A DNA stretch of 64,000 nucleotides, from NCBI GenBank assembly GCA_014284505.1, contig JAAFYY010000001.1, positions 248,001-312,000 on the forward strand. The letters are read 5' to 3'. Shown piece after piece: positions 22,500 to 32,783 of the stretch. The notes below the pieces were generated by a model that saw only the letters and a program-made list of their open reading frames with translations, made no database searches and was not told the DNA's origin. The first letter of the stretch is position 1, and each line of letters begins with the position of its first letter. A program made the translations under genes and the position numbers. The stretch is from Streptacidiphilus sp. 4-A2. Its GTDB lineage: Bacteria > Actinomycetota > Actinomycetes > Streptomycetales > Streptomycetaceae.

Positions 22500-23132
22500 A
22501 TGGCCAAAGCCGGTGGCAGGCGCACCAGTTCGCGCTCGTCGGAGGAGACCCGGGCCGCGCTGGTCCGGGCGGCCGGGGAGGCGCTGCGGGAGGTGGGCTT
22601 CGCCGGGGCGAGCGCCCGCGACATCGCACAACGGGCGGGTGTGAACCAGGCGTTGGTCTTCTACCACTTCGGCTCGGTGACCGGACTGCAACTCGCCGCG
22701 CTGGACCAGGTCAGCGCGGACCGCAACGAGCGCTACCGCACGCTGGTGGAGAACACCGGCTCACTGGGCGAACTGGTCGGCGCCGCACGCTCGATGTTCG
22801 AGGAGGACCTGGACCAGCACCATGTCACCGTGCTGGTGGAGATGATCGCCGCCGCCCAGTTCAGCCCCGAGCTGCGCCCCGAGGTGGCCGAACGCATCCG
22901 CCCCTGGCGCGAGTTCGCGGCTGACAGCATCCGCGAGGCCACTTCCGGATCCCCCGCCGCGCGGCTGCTGCCGCCGGAGGAGGCCGCTCATGCGGTGGTC
23001 GCCCTGTATCTGGGCCTGGAGATGCTGGCCAACCTGGAGGACGACCGCGCGCCCGCGCTCTCCCTGTTCGACCGCGCCCACAGAATCGCCGCCCTGTACG
23101 ACAAGTTCTTCGGACGCAGGAGGAGAACATGA
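22500..23132 (+). CDS. TetR-family repressor
   Basis: This is a TetR protein of about 210 residues. The N-terminal HTH reads 'EVGFAGASARDIAQRAGVNQ' and 'LVFYHFGSVTGL', and the C-terminal ligand domain has the 'TetR_C' style helix set with 'RPWREFAADSIREA'. The start is ATG 22500, after AAGGGGG at 5 bases; an in-frame ATG-like start at 22461 lies inside the palindrome and is rejected. The stop overlaps the next gene as ATGA, so the small membrane protein is co-translated and is the probable target. Confidence 0.9.
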   Translation: MAKAGGRRTSSRSSEETRAALVRAAGEALREVGFAGASARDIAQRAGVNQALVFYHFGSVTGLQLAALDQVSADRNERYRTLVENTGSLGELVGAARSMFEEDLDQHHVTVLVEMIAAAQFSPELRPEVAERIRPWREFAADSIREATSGSPAARLLPPEEAAHAVVALYLGLEMLANLEDDRAPALSLFDRAHRIAALYDKFFGRRRRT

Positions 23133-23482
23133 AGCGGGACCTGCTGCTCTTCACCGGATGGATGCTCACCGGCGCGCTGGCGATGGGCGCGCTGGGAGCC
23201 GTCTTCGCCCTCCCGGTCTTCCTCCTCCTGGGCGCCCTCGCGGGCGGGATGCTGGCGCTGATGGCCGGCCGTCGCGACACCCGGCGCGGACTGCCCGGGC
23301 TGCTGGCCGCGGCGGCGCTGCCGCTCGCCCTGCTCACCTGGGGCAACCGGCACGGCCCCGGCGAGTACTGCGCCCACGGCGCCTGCCAGGACGGTCTGGC
23401 GAACCCCTGGCCTTTCGGCATCGCGGCCGCCGTTCTCCTCGCCTTGGCCGTGGCGCTCCTCCTGCGGCTGCGCAGACGCTGA
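23129..23482 (+). CDS. small membrane protein coupled to TetR regulator
   Basis: This is a 117-residue protein of mostly hydrophobic sequence with about four membrane segments. A short extracytoplasmic loop carries two cysteines ('GEYCAHGACQDG') that could form a disulfide. Translation is coupled to the preceding TetR gene through the ATGA overlap. I do not recognise a family. The setting suggests a membrane stress or transport accessory controlled by that repressor. Confidence 0.75.
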   Translation: MKRDLLLFTGWMLTGALAMGALGAVFALPVFLLLGALAGGMLALMAGRRDTRRGLPGLLAAAALPLALLTWGNRHGPGEYCAHGACQDGLANPWPFGIAAAVLLALAVALLLRLRRR

Positions 23483-23507
23483 ACCCGGCGCCGGCCCGCG
23501 GTCGCGG

Positions 23508-25024
23508 TCAGCCCGCGAGCGCCGACTCCGCCGCCCCGACGGCGGCGGCACGCGCCTCGGCGCTGAGGCCGATCCGGGTGCGGCGGTCGAGCAGGTCCGC
23601 GACATCCAGCGCGCCCTCGTGCCGCACCGCGAAGAGCAGTTCGGCCGGCGTCACCTCGGTCGTCCCGGAGATCGGGCGGTTGAGCTCCGGGCCGCCCACG
23701 GCCAGGACGTCGGCCGCCTCGGTGCCGTAGCGGCGGACCAGGCGCTCGGGCGCGGGCACCGCGCCGAGCACGGCCCGGCCGGCCGCGCCGACCAGCGGCA
23801 GCGCCGTGGTCCGGCAGGGGCCGCACGCCAGGCCGCGGCCGGCGACGCCCGCGTCCAGGGCGTCCTGCGCCATCCGCCGATAGGTCGTCAGCTTGCCGCC
23901 GACGACGGTGATCAGGCCGTCGGCGGCGGTGATCACCTGGTGCTTGCGGGAGATGTCCGCGGTGGTGCCGGTGCCGGTGTCGAGCAGTGGGCGCAGCCCG
24001 GAGTAGGTGCCGAGGATGTCCTGCCGGGTCAGGCCGGACGCGAGCGCCAGGTTGATCGTCTCCAGCAGGAAGTCGATCTCGGACTCGGCGGCCTGCGGCT
24101 CGTCCGGCACCGGGCCGGGGGCGTCCTCGTCGGTCAGGCCCACGTACACGCGGTTGTCCGGGGCCGGGAGGGCGAAGACGTACCTGCCGAAATGCCCGGG
24201 GACGGGCACGGTCAGCCCGCAGGACAGGCCGCCGAATGCCTGCTGCGACACCACCAGGTGGGTGCCCCGGGACGGTCGCAGGGTCAGCCCGGGAACCAGC
24301 TCGCCGGCCCACACCCCCGCAGCGTTGATGACGATGCGCGCGCTGACGTCGATCGCCCGGCCGGTCAGTGTGTCCGTCAGCACGGCTCCGGCGCCGGTGG
24401 CCTGGGTGACCTCCGTCCGCGTCAGCACCCTGGCCCCCAGCCCGGCGGCGGTGCGCGCCAGCGCGACGACGAGCCGGGCGTCGTCGTTCAGCTGTCCGTC
24501 CCAGCCCATCAGCCCGCCGCGCAGGCCGGCCACCCGCACCGTGGGGGCGTGCCGCGCGACCTCGGCGGGCGAGATCCGGCGCGAGCGGGGCAGGGTCGCG
24601 GCCGAGGTGCGTGCGGCTTTGCGCAGCAGGTCGCCGGCCAGCAGCCCGGCCCGGGTCAGCGCGGCGTCCCTGGCCGAGACCGACGGGTGCAGCGGGATGA
24701 CCTGCGGGAAGGCGCGGACCAGATGCGGGGCGGTGCGGTCGATCAGGATGCCGCGCTCGACCGCGCTCTCGTGCGCGATGCCGACCTGGCCGGACGCCAG
24801 GTAGCGCAGGCCGCCGTGCACCAGCTTCGAACTCCAGCGGCTGGTGCCGAAGGCGAGGTCGCGCTTCTCGGCCAGCACCACCGACAGGCCGCGGGCGGCC
24901 GCGTCCAGCGCCACGCCGGCACCGGTGACGCCTCCCCGATGACCAGCACGTCGACGCGCGGGTCCGTGTCCAGCGCGTCGAGTTCCCGGGTGCGGCGGTC
25001 GGCGTTCAGTGAGGTGTTCTTCAC
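23508..25024 (-). CDS. glpD: glycerol-3-phosphate dehydrogenase (GlpD), one frameshift
   Basis: This is an FAD-dependent oxidation enzyme taking sn-glycerol 3-phosphate to dihydroxyacetone phosphate at the membrane. It has the N-terminal dinucleotide fold, 'GTSRWSSKLVHGGLRYL', 'GGLMGWDGQLNDDARLV', 'GLTDED' and 'VVGGKLTTYRRMAQDALD', followed by the C-terminal DAO_C domain. The GxGxxG region is broken: 'VLVIG' runs out of frame and resumes as 'VALDAAARG', explained by one G missing from a G-run near 24935. ATG 25024 overlaps the stop codon of the TetR gene upstream (ATGA), so the pair is co-transcribed. Together with the divergent oxidase and lipid kinase it mirrors M. tuberculosis Rv2249c-Rv2252. 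Confidence 0.93.
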
Positions 25025-25593
25025 GGTGCCAGATACCTGTCGATCAGCTCGGACAGCTCGGCGTCCAGAGCGGCGTATTCGGACGGGGCGACCAGGACGG
25101 GCCCGGTCAGGGTGAACGACCAGGCGCTGAGCAGCACCGCGCGGGCGAGCATGGCCGGGTCCCCACCGCGGATCGAGCCGTCGCCCTGCCCCTGCACGAC
25201 GACGTCCCGGACCAGCGCGAGCTGCATCTCCGTGCTGGTGCCGCGGCGCTCGAAGACGTAGGGGAGCAGGAACTCCGGGTCGACCTCGATGATCTTGCGC
25301 AGCAGCGGGTGGGTGCGCAGCTCGCCGACGAGGTGCACGACGGTCGAGGCGACCCGGCTGCGGCCCGGGCCCTGCGGGAGCGCCGCCCGGCCGACGACCG
25401 CGGCGAACTCCCGGGTGACCAGTGCGGCGATCACCGCGCGGACATTCGGCCAGCGGCGGTACAGCGTGGCCCGGGAGACCTCGGCGCGCCGGGCGATGTC
25501 GGCCATGTTCATCCGCTTCATGCCGATCGCGAGCAGCAGCTCGTAGGCCGCGTCGAGTATGCGCTCCTCGGGGATCGCGTTGGCCGCGGTCAT
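25021..25593 (-). CDS. TetR-family regulator coupled to glpD
   Basis: This is a TetR protein of about 190 residues, with the HTH 'MNMADIARRAEVSRATLYRRWPN' near the N-terminus and a C-terminal dimer domain. ATG 25593 is preferred; an upstream ATG at 25626 would reach into the AT-rich promoter shared with the divergent oxidase gene. Its stop overlaps the glpD start. It probably senses a lipid or acyl metabolite and controls both directions from the 75-base gap, where the sequence ATATGTATATGTG (25625-25637) is the most likely contact point. Confidence 0.88.
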   Translation of the reverse strand: MTAANAIPEERILDAAYELLLAIGMKRMNMADIARRAEVSRATLYRRWPNVRAVIAALVTREFAAVVGRAALPQGPGRSRVASTVVHLVGELRTHPLLRKIIEVDPEFLLPYVFERRGTSTEMQLALVRDVVVQGQGDGSIRGGDPAMLARAVLLSAWSFTLTGPVLVAPSEYAALDAELSELIDRYLAP

Positions 25594-25667
25594 CGGCTCA
25601 TCAGCCTTGCGTTGCTGCAACACCATATGTATATGTGTATCACCTCACCGATCGATGGAGGAACCTG

Positions 25668-27271
25668 GTGACCGAGTACGATCTGCCTCCCGCGGCACGC
25701 CACCCCTACACCTGGGGCAACCTTGAGACGCCCGGGCACCTGCCCGAGGCCGCGGTGGGAGCGATGGCCGCCCTCGGCGCGGTCCCGGCCCCCGGCAGCG
25801 TCGCCGTGCCCGACGTGCGCGTCCCGGACCGCACGCTGCCGGCCGAGGCCGCGGAGGACCTGGCCAAGGCGCTCGGCGCCGAGCACGTCAGCTCCGCGCA
25901 CGACGTACGCGTCGAGCACACCCGCGGCTTCTCCAGCCCCGACCTGCTCAAGCTGCGGGCCGGCGACGCCTCCGACGCGCCCGACGCGGTGGTCTTCCCC
26001 GGCTCGCACGAGGACGTCGTCGCGGTCCTGGAGATCTGCACCCGGCACCGCGTCGCGGTGGTCCCCTTCGCCGGGGGCACCTCGGTGGTCGGCGGACTGA
26101 CCCCGGTACGCACCGGGTTCGCCGGTGTGGTCACGCTCGACCTGCGCCGGCTTGACCGGCTGGTGAGCGTCGACCAGGTCTCCCGCACCGCGGTACTGGA
26201 GGCGGGGCTGCGCGCGGTGACCGCGGAGCGCCTCCTGGCCGAGCACGGCCTCACCCTCGGGCACTTCCCGCAGTCCTTCGAGATGGCCTCGATCGGCGGA
26301 TTCGCCGCCGCCCGCTCGGCCGGGCAGGCCTCGGCCGGCTACGGGCGCTTCGACGACATGGTGGTCGGCCTGACCCTCGCCACGCCGCGCGGCACCGTCA
26401 CCCTGGGCACCGCGCCCAAGTCCGCGGCCGGCCCGGACCTGCGCCAGCTCGTGCTCGGCTCGGAGGGCGCGTTCGGCGTGATCACGTCGGTCACCGTCCG
26501 GGTCCGGCCGGTGCCCGCGGTCCGGGTGTTCGAGGCCTGGAACTTCCCGTCCTTCACCGAGGGCGCGGCCGCGCTGCGCACGCTCGCCCAGGACGGGCCG
26601 CTGCCGACGGTCCTGCGGCTCTCGGACGAGATGGAGACCGCGGTCAACCTCAGCGACCCGAGCGCCGCGCTCACCTCGCCGGGCTCCGGCGGCTGCCAGG
26701 TGATCACCGGTTACGAGGGCGCCGAGGCGGCGGTCACCGCCACCCGCGCCGGCGTGACCGAGCGGTTCCTCGCCCTCGGCGCACAGAGCCAGGGCACCGA
26801 CTCCGGCGAGAAGTGGCGCACCGGCCGTTTCCGCGGCCCCTATCTGCGCGACCCGCTGCTCGATGCCGGCGCCCTGGTCGAGACCCTGGAGACCGTGACC
26901 TTCTGGTCGAACCTGGAGCAGCTCAAGACCGCCGTCACCGAGGCCGTCTCCGGCTCGCTGGCCGAGCAGGGCTCCCCCGCCCTGGTCATGTGCCACATCA
27001 GCCACGTGTACGAGACCGGCGCGTCGCTGTACTTCACCGTGGTGTCCAAGCAGCTCGACGATCCGCTGGCGCAGTGGGCCAAGGCCAAGGAGGCCGCGAA
27101 CAACGCGATCCGCGCGTGCGGCGCCGCGATCTCGCACCACCACGGCGTCGGCACGGACCACCGCGAGACGCTCGCGCGCGAGCTCGGCCCCATCGCGGTC
27201 GACATGCTGCGCGCGGTCAAGGCCGGCGTCGACCCCGCGGGATCCTCAACCCCGGCGTCCTGATCGGCTGA
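25668..27271 (+). CDS. FAD-binding oxidase, alkyl-DHAP synthase-like
   Basis: This is a VAO-family flavoprotein of about 533 residues. The PCMH FAD domain shows 'PFAGGTSVVGGL' and 'GLTLGHFPQSFEMASIGGF', and the C-terminal cap has 'LYFTVV' and the histidine run 'ISHHHGVGTDH'. The last two match active-site elements of alkyldihydroxyacetonephosphate synthase, so DHAP or a related glycerolipid precursor is a likely substrate. GTG 25668 has GGAGG 6 bases upstream. One frame change near 27240 separates the last residues (GILNPGVLIG). It is followed 5 bases later by the lipid kinase and is divergent from TetR-glpD. The family link is firm, but the exact reaction is inferred. Confidence 0.88.
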
Positions 27272-27276
27272 CGGGG

Positions 27277-28143
27277 ATGCCTTCCTACACCGCGCTGATC
27301 AACCCCATCTCGGGCGGCGGACGGGCGCCCCGGGTGTGGGAGCCGATCGCCCGGGCCCTGGGCGCGCAGGGCGTCACGGTGTCCACCGAACTGACCCGCG
27401 GTCAGCAGCACGCGGTCGAGACCGCCGCGGCCGCGGCCCGGCGCGGCGACATCGTCATAGCTGTCGGAGGCGACGGCCTGGTCCGCGACGTCGCGGCCGG
27501 CGTGTACGGCACCGGCGCGGCGATGGCGATCGTCCCCGGCGGCCGGGGCAACGACCTGGCACGCAAACTGGAGCTGCCGCACGACGCGGCCGGACTGGCC
27601 AGCATGCTGGCCCGCGCGGTCACCCGCAAGGTCGACGTCATCGAGGCCGGCGGCCGGGTCGTGCTCGGCAACGTCTACGTGGGCATCGACTCGGTCGCCA
27701 CCGAGGCGATCAACAACGCCCGCTGGCTGCCCGGCCTCGTCGCGTACCGGCTGGCTCCGATCGGCGCGATCCTGCGCTGGACGGCGCCGGAGTTCACCCT
27801 GACCACGGCCGAGTGGTCCCGGCGCGGGCGCATGCACATGGTTGTGGTGGCCAACTCCGGCCGCTACGGGCACGGCCTGAACATCGTCCCCTCGGCCGAC
27901 CTCGACAGCGGCGTCCTCGATGTGCTGACCGTCGCCGACGCCCGCGCGGCAAGGTCGTACGCTTCATCTCCAAGGCGAAGTCGGGGCGCAGTGCAGGCGC
28001 CGGAAGTCTCGGTCGCCCGGGCCACCGAGATCACCGTCGACGCCGACCGCCCGGTCCCGGTGCACGCGGACGGCGACTACCTCTGCGAACTGCCGGTGAC
28101 CGTCAGGGTCGTACCGGCCGCACTCGATCTCGTGGTGCCGTAG
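27277..28143 (+). CDS. diacylglycerol kinase-family lipid kinase
   Basis: This is a DAGK catalytic protein of about 288 residues. The 'NPISGGGRA' loop and 'VGGDGLVRDVAAGVY', with 'PGGRGNDLARKL', are the nucleotide and catalytic motifs of the DgkB/YegS/LCB5 group. 'VVVANSGRYGHGLNIVPSADLDSGVLDV' and 'VHADGDY' follow as expected. Between 27950 and 27990 the frame shifts out and back, hiding 'GKVVRFISKAKSG', which again looks like paired indels. It directly follows the oxidase gene (5-base gap). In M. tuberculosis the equivalent Rv2252 phosphorylates diacylglycerol and feeds phosphoinositide lipid synthesis. Confidence 0.9.
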   Translation: MPSYTALINPISGGGRAPRVWEPIARALGAQGVTVSTELTRGQQHAVETAAAAARRGDIVIAVGGDGLVRDVAAGVYGTGAAMAIVPGGRGNDLARKLELPHDAAGLASMLARAVTRKVDVIEAGGRVVLGNVYVGIDSVATEAINNARWLPGLVAYRLAPIGAILRWTAPEFTLTTAEWSRRGRMHMVVVANSGRYGHGLNIVPSADLDSGVLDVLTVADARAARSYASSPRRSRGAVQAPEVSVARATEITVDADRPVPVHADGDYLCELPVTVRVVPAALDLVVP

Positions 28144-28250
28144 CGGAGGCGCGGTCCGGCAGCCGTCCCCAACTCGCCACCGGCGTCCGGCGCTTAGCAT
28201 GAGCGTGACGGCCCGTCGGCAGGCGGGGCCGGGGCTGCTCAGGGGGACGC

Positions 28251-31129
28251 ATGCCACAGAGGATCCGCTACGGACTGCTCGGAGAAGTGACGCTGCACCA
28301 GGGCGGAACCACGCGGCAGGTGCCCGGGGCGATGCCGCGCACGGTGCTGGCGATGCTGCTGCTGAACAGCAACCGGGCGGTGAGCCTCCCGGTGCTGACG
28401 GACGTGCTGTGGGCGAGCGCCCGCCCGCCACGGCGAAGGCGTCACTGCACAACACGGTGCTGCGCTGCGCCGCCTGCTCGGGCACCAGGCGGCGGAGCGG
28501 CTGCGGTCGGTGACAGCCGGATACCGCCTGGAGGTCCGGGAGGGGGAACTCGACCTCCAGGTGTTCACCGACCTGTGCGGCAGCGGGCGCAGGGCCGAGG
28601 CCGACCAGCAGTGGAGCGCCGCCAGGTCGGACCTGGCGGCGGCCCTCGGGCTGTGGCGCGGCGAGCCCCTGGCCGACGTCGACCGCCCCGCGCTGGACCA
28701 GGCGCAGCGGCAGCACCTGGAGGAGCTGAGGCTGCAGGCGCTCCAGGGCCGGATCCACGCCGACCTCCAGCTCGGCCTGCACACGGCCGTTCTGCCCGAG
28801 CTGCTGGCGCTGACCCGGCAGCACCCGCTGACCGAGACCTTCCACGGGCTGCTCATGCTGGCCCTGTACCGCAGCAACCGCCCGGGCGACGCCCTGACCG
28901 CCTACCAGCACGCGCGCACCGCCCTGGCCGAGGCGCTGGGCGCCGACCCCGGCCACGCGCTGCAACAGCTGCACCAGGACATCCTGCGCCAGTCCCCCGC
29001 CCTTTCCGCTCCGCCCGATACCGTCACCGGCGCCGCGCTCACGCCGGGGCCCGGCCGGGCCGCCACCGCGGCCCGCACCGCCTCCCCCACGCCGCATCAA
29101 CTGCCTTCCGGGACACCGTTCTTTGTCGGAGGACGGCGGAGCTGCGGGAGCTGGACACACTGGCGACCGCCGCCGACGGCTCCGCCGCCCCGCTCTCCCC
29201 GCTCTCTGTTTTCTCCCGCTCTCCCGTTACCGCGGATCGCGCTGATCTGCGGCACGGCGGCCGCGGGCAAGACCGTGCTGGCCGTGCACTGGGCGCGGCG
29301 GGCCGCCGACCGGTTCCCGGACGGGCAGCTCTATGTGGACCTGCGCGGCTTCGATCCCTCCTCCCGCGCGCTGGCGCCGTCCCAGGTCCTGTGCGGATTC
29401 CTTGACGCGCTGGGCGTCAGCCCGGCGCAGCGGCCGGTCGGCGCCCAGGCCCAGGCGGCCCTGTACCGCAGTCTGCTGGCGGACCGGCGGATGCTGGTGG
29501 TGCTGGACAACGCCTGCGACGAGGGGCAGGTCCGGCCGCTGCTGCCGGGAGGCTCCGGGTGCGCGGTCGTGGTGACCAGCCGCGCCGGGCTCACCGGTCT
29601 GGCGGTCGGCGAGGGCGCCCGGCTCGTGCCCCTGGGACGGCTGGGCGCCACCGAGTCGCGGGAGCTGCTGGCACGTCGCTCGGCCGGGAGCGGGTGGCGG
29701 CCGAGCCCGGTGCGGTGCGTGAGCTGATCGCCGCGTGCGCGGGCCTGCCGTTGGCCCTGAGCATCGCCGCCGCACGCGCCGCGGCCCAGCCCCGGCATCC
29801 GCTCGCCGCCCTGGCCGCCCAGCTGCACGACTCCCGGGAGCGGCTGGACGCGCTGGGAACCGGGACGCGGCGACGGACCTGCGCTCGGTGTTCTCATGGT
29901 CCATGGACCGTCTCTCGCCGCGGGCCGCCCGGCTGTTCCAGCTGCTGGGGCTGCACCCGGGGCCGCACACCTCGGCGGCGGCAGCGGCGAGTCTCGCGGC
30001 GCTGCCGCTGCGCGACGCTCGTTCCGCGCTGGACGAGCTGGCCCGCGCGCACCTGGTGGACGAGCCCGCCCCGGGTCTGTTCGCGGCGCACGACCTGCTC
30101 CGCGGCTACGCCCGGGAGCTGGCCGAATCCCTCCTGCCGGGGACCGTGCGGCAGGAGGCGACACACCGTCTCCTGGATCACTATCTGCACACCGCCCAGG
30201 GTGTCCTGCACACCATGCGGCGCCCCGTCTCCGCACCGGACCTGGCAGCCCCACGCGCCCATGTCGTCCTGGAACTGCCGGCCACCGCGCGGGAGGCCGG
30301 TGCGTGGGCGATGCCAACCAGCCGGTCCTGCTGGCCGCCGTGCCCCGGGCGGCCGAAAGCCGGCCTGGACACGCACGCCTGGGCTCTCGCCTGGTGCCTG
30401 ACCGGGTTCCTCGAAGCGGAGGCACGATGGCAGTCCATGGTCGAGATCCAGCAGACGGCGCTGTCGGCCGCACGGCGCCTCGGGGACCGCGTCGCGCAGG
30501 CCCTGAGCGAGCGTGCCCTCGGCTACGCCCACGGCCGCATGGGCGACCTCACCCAGGGGCTGCGGTATTTCACCGCCGCCGCCGGCACGTTCCGGGCCAT
30601 CGGATACCGGGCCGGCCGGGCCCGCTCCCACCAGGGGGCAGCCTGGGTCCTCGGCCTGCTGGGCAGGCACCCCGAGGGCCATGGCTCATGCCGGCAGGCG
30701 CTGGACGCGATGCGGGACTCACCGGACCACCACGCCTACGCGAACGCCCTCAACACCATGGGACGGTGCCACGCCTGTCTGGGCCGCCATGAGCACGCCC
30801 TGGCCTGCTGCCGCCAGGCGCTGGCGCTGCACCAGCAGTCGGGGGACCGCCTGGGCGAGGCCGAGTCCTGGTACAGCATCGGCCTGGCCCACCAGACGGT
30901 CGGCGAGCACACCCAGGCCCTCGCGGCGCAACGCAACGCCCTGGACCTGTTCGAGCAGTTGGGGGACCGCCACTACATCGCCGAGACGCTGGCCGCCCTC
31001 GCGGACGCCCACGACGCCCTCGGCGCCCGGGTCACCGCTGCCGACCTGCGCTGCCGGGCACTGCCGATCCTCCAGGACATCCGCCATCCCGATGCCGGCC
31101 GGGTCCAGCTGCTGGCCGTGGCGGGGTGA
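28251..31129 (+). CDS. SARP-family (AfsR-like) regulator with NB-ARC and TPR domains, frameshifted
   Basis: This is a large regulator of about 950 residues. Domains in order are: an OmpR-like winged helix ('RIRYGLLGEVTL', 1-95), a BTAD activation domain ('LWRGEPLADVDRPALDQAQRQHLEE'-type, 100-255), an NB-ARC ATPase ('CGTAAAGKTVLAVHWAR' P-loop, 'MLVVLDNACD' Walker B), and a TPR array with 'LGRHEHALACCRQALALHQQSGDRLGEAES'-type repeats at the C-terminus. Such proteins activate secondary metabolite or differentiation genes. ATG 28251 follows AGGGGGA by 3 bases. About five frame changes (28430, 29130, 29690, 29870 and 30300) break it. No biosynthetic cluster is adjacent, so it may act as a pleiotropic activator like AfsR. 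Confidence 0.85.
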
Positions 31130-31361
31130 CCGGCTGCCGCGGAAAGCCCGGTGGGCTGCGGCGGTCCGCATGCGCACCTCTGGCAGATTGCCGGGGCATG
31201 ACAATGGATGAAGGCGGATTGGGCAGGAAGGTGCCAGGGCGGGCGGGGGCGGCCCGGTCGGGGACCGCGGGCGGTTAGCGTCGTGCTGTCTTCCGCAGCG
31301 ACCGCCCGACGGCCGGGGGCGGGGCTGCATCGAGCGTTCTGCGTACGAGGAGGCAATTCCC

Positions 31362-31913
31362 ATGAAGATCCTGCCCCGCACACGTCTGGTGGCCCTCGCC
31401 GCCGCTGCTGTGGTGGCCGGCGGACTGGTCGCGACCGGCGGCTCCGTCCAGGCAGCCACCGTCCACCCGGACACCGCCACGCACGCCGGAATGACCTGGA
31501 CCGTGGCCACCCAGCAGTCCAACGGTGAGGTGCACGTCAGCTACGACGCCACCACCAACGCCTACCAGGGCGACACCCCGGCCACAGCCGTACTGCCGGT
31601 GCTGTGCCTGGTCGCCAACAACGCCCCGGCACCCGCCGACATCACCCCCGGCTTCTACGCCGGCTGGGCCGAGGGCTGGGTCGGCCTGACACCCGCGGTC
31701 TCCGGTACCACGCTGACCAGTGAGGCCACCGCCGACGCACTGTGCGCCAGCGACTTCGGCACCGGGGCCAAGGAGGCCGAGTTCCACGCCGGCCACTACG
31801 GAACGGGCCTGACCAGCACCGGCGGCTGGTCCTTCTGGGCCTACGGAACCATCCCCACCGGGGTCCGGTTCTGGGTCGCGATCGACGACCAGCAGGCCAA
31901 CCCCTGGGACTGA
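31362..31913 (+). CDS. secreted protein of unknown function
   Basis: This is an intact 183-residue exported protein. A clear signal peptide (charged start, 'LVALAAAAVVAGGLVATGG', cleavage after 'VQA') precedes a Thr/Ala-rich domain with a few Cys and Trp residues: 'TWTVATQQSNGEVHVSYDATTNAYQGDTP'-like start and 'GWSFWAYGTIPTGVRFWVAIDDQ' end. GGAGG 8 bases before ATG supports the start. I do not recognise a named family. It stands alone after the SARP gene. Confidence 0.8.
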   Translation: MKILPRTRLVALAAAAVVAGGLVATGGSVQAATVHPDTATHAGMTWTVATQQSNGEVHVSYDATTNAYQGDTPATAVLPVLCLVANNAPAPADITPGFYAGWAEGWVGLTPAVSGTTLTSEATADALCASDFGTGAKEAEFHAGHYGTGLTSTGGWSFWAYGTIPTGVRFWVAIDDQQANPWD

Positions 31914-32042
31914 CCGCCAAGTTGAGCGCATGAGGAACTGAACGCCGCCGCCCGGGGCCGGTCCTGGCCCCGGGCGGCAGGCGGGCGTGGAGGCTGAAAA
32001 TCCTCTCCTGTCCGGGCATCGTCATCCGTACCCTCAGATAAC

Positions 32043-32728
32043 ATGACATCAGATGGCTTAGCCCACTTACCCGTTGAGTCCCCGGGCGGCACGGTGGTGC
32101 CGCTGCTGGGGCGGATGCGACGCTCGGGTTCCTGGAGCGGGCCGCCGCGACCGTGGCCTTCGAATGCCTCGCGGTGCTGCCGATCGAGGACTGCACCACC
32201 ATCAGCCCCCGAGCCGCCCGCCCCCTGTACCGGCTGGCACTGGCCGGCGGCGCGCGGCTGCGGATCCTCTATCCGGAACGGGCCCGCAACAGCCAGGGGG
32301 TGCGGGAGCACGCCCGGCGGACGGTCGCCGAAGGGGCCTCGGTGCGTACCGTGGCGGCGCCGCCCCCGAACATGTTCATCTTCGACCGCAGGCTGGTCCT
32401 GCTGCCGATGGACCAGGGCGACCGCAGCAAGGGATCGGCGCTGATCGGGGACGACAGCGTGGTGTCGGCACTGCGGCACTCCTTCGACCAGGCGTGGCGC
32501 GCCGCCGAGCCGCTGGGGGAACCGGCGGACCAGGAGCCGGAGTTGAGCGACACCGAGCTGCGGCTGCTGCGGCTGCTGGCCGGCGGCTGCACCGACGAGC
32601 GGGCGGGGCGGCAACTGGGCATGTCCTTGCGGTCGGTCCGCCGGATGACCGCACGGCTGATGGAGCGGCTGGAGGCCGTCAGCCGCTTCGAGGCCGGCTG
32701 CAAGGCCGTCCACCGGGGCTGGCTCTGA
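32043..32728 (+). CDS. LuxR-type HTH regulator with N-terminal sensor-like domain
   Basis: This is a protein of about 228 residues. The C-terminal HTH is LuxR-like: 'LSDTELRLLRLLAGGCTDERAGRQLGMSLRSVRRMTARLMERL'. The N-terminal part ('IEDCTTISPRAARPLYRLALAGGARLRILYP') resembles the TrmB/PLD-like sensor region of orphan streptomycete regulators of this type. One frame change near 32125 joins start and body. It is convergent with the SGNH hydrolase gene 55 bases downstream. The target is unknown. Confidence 0.8.
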
Positions 32729-32783
32729 AGGGGCGCCGGATCACCGCCGACAGCCGCCCCGGCGTCGAAGACATGAGAGCAGG

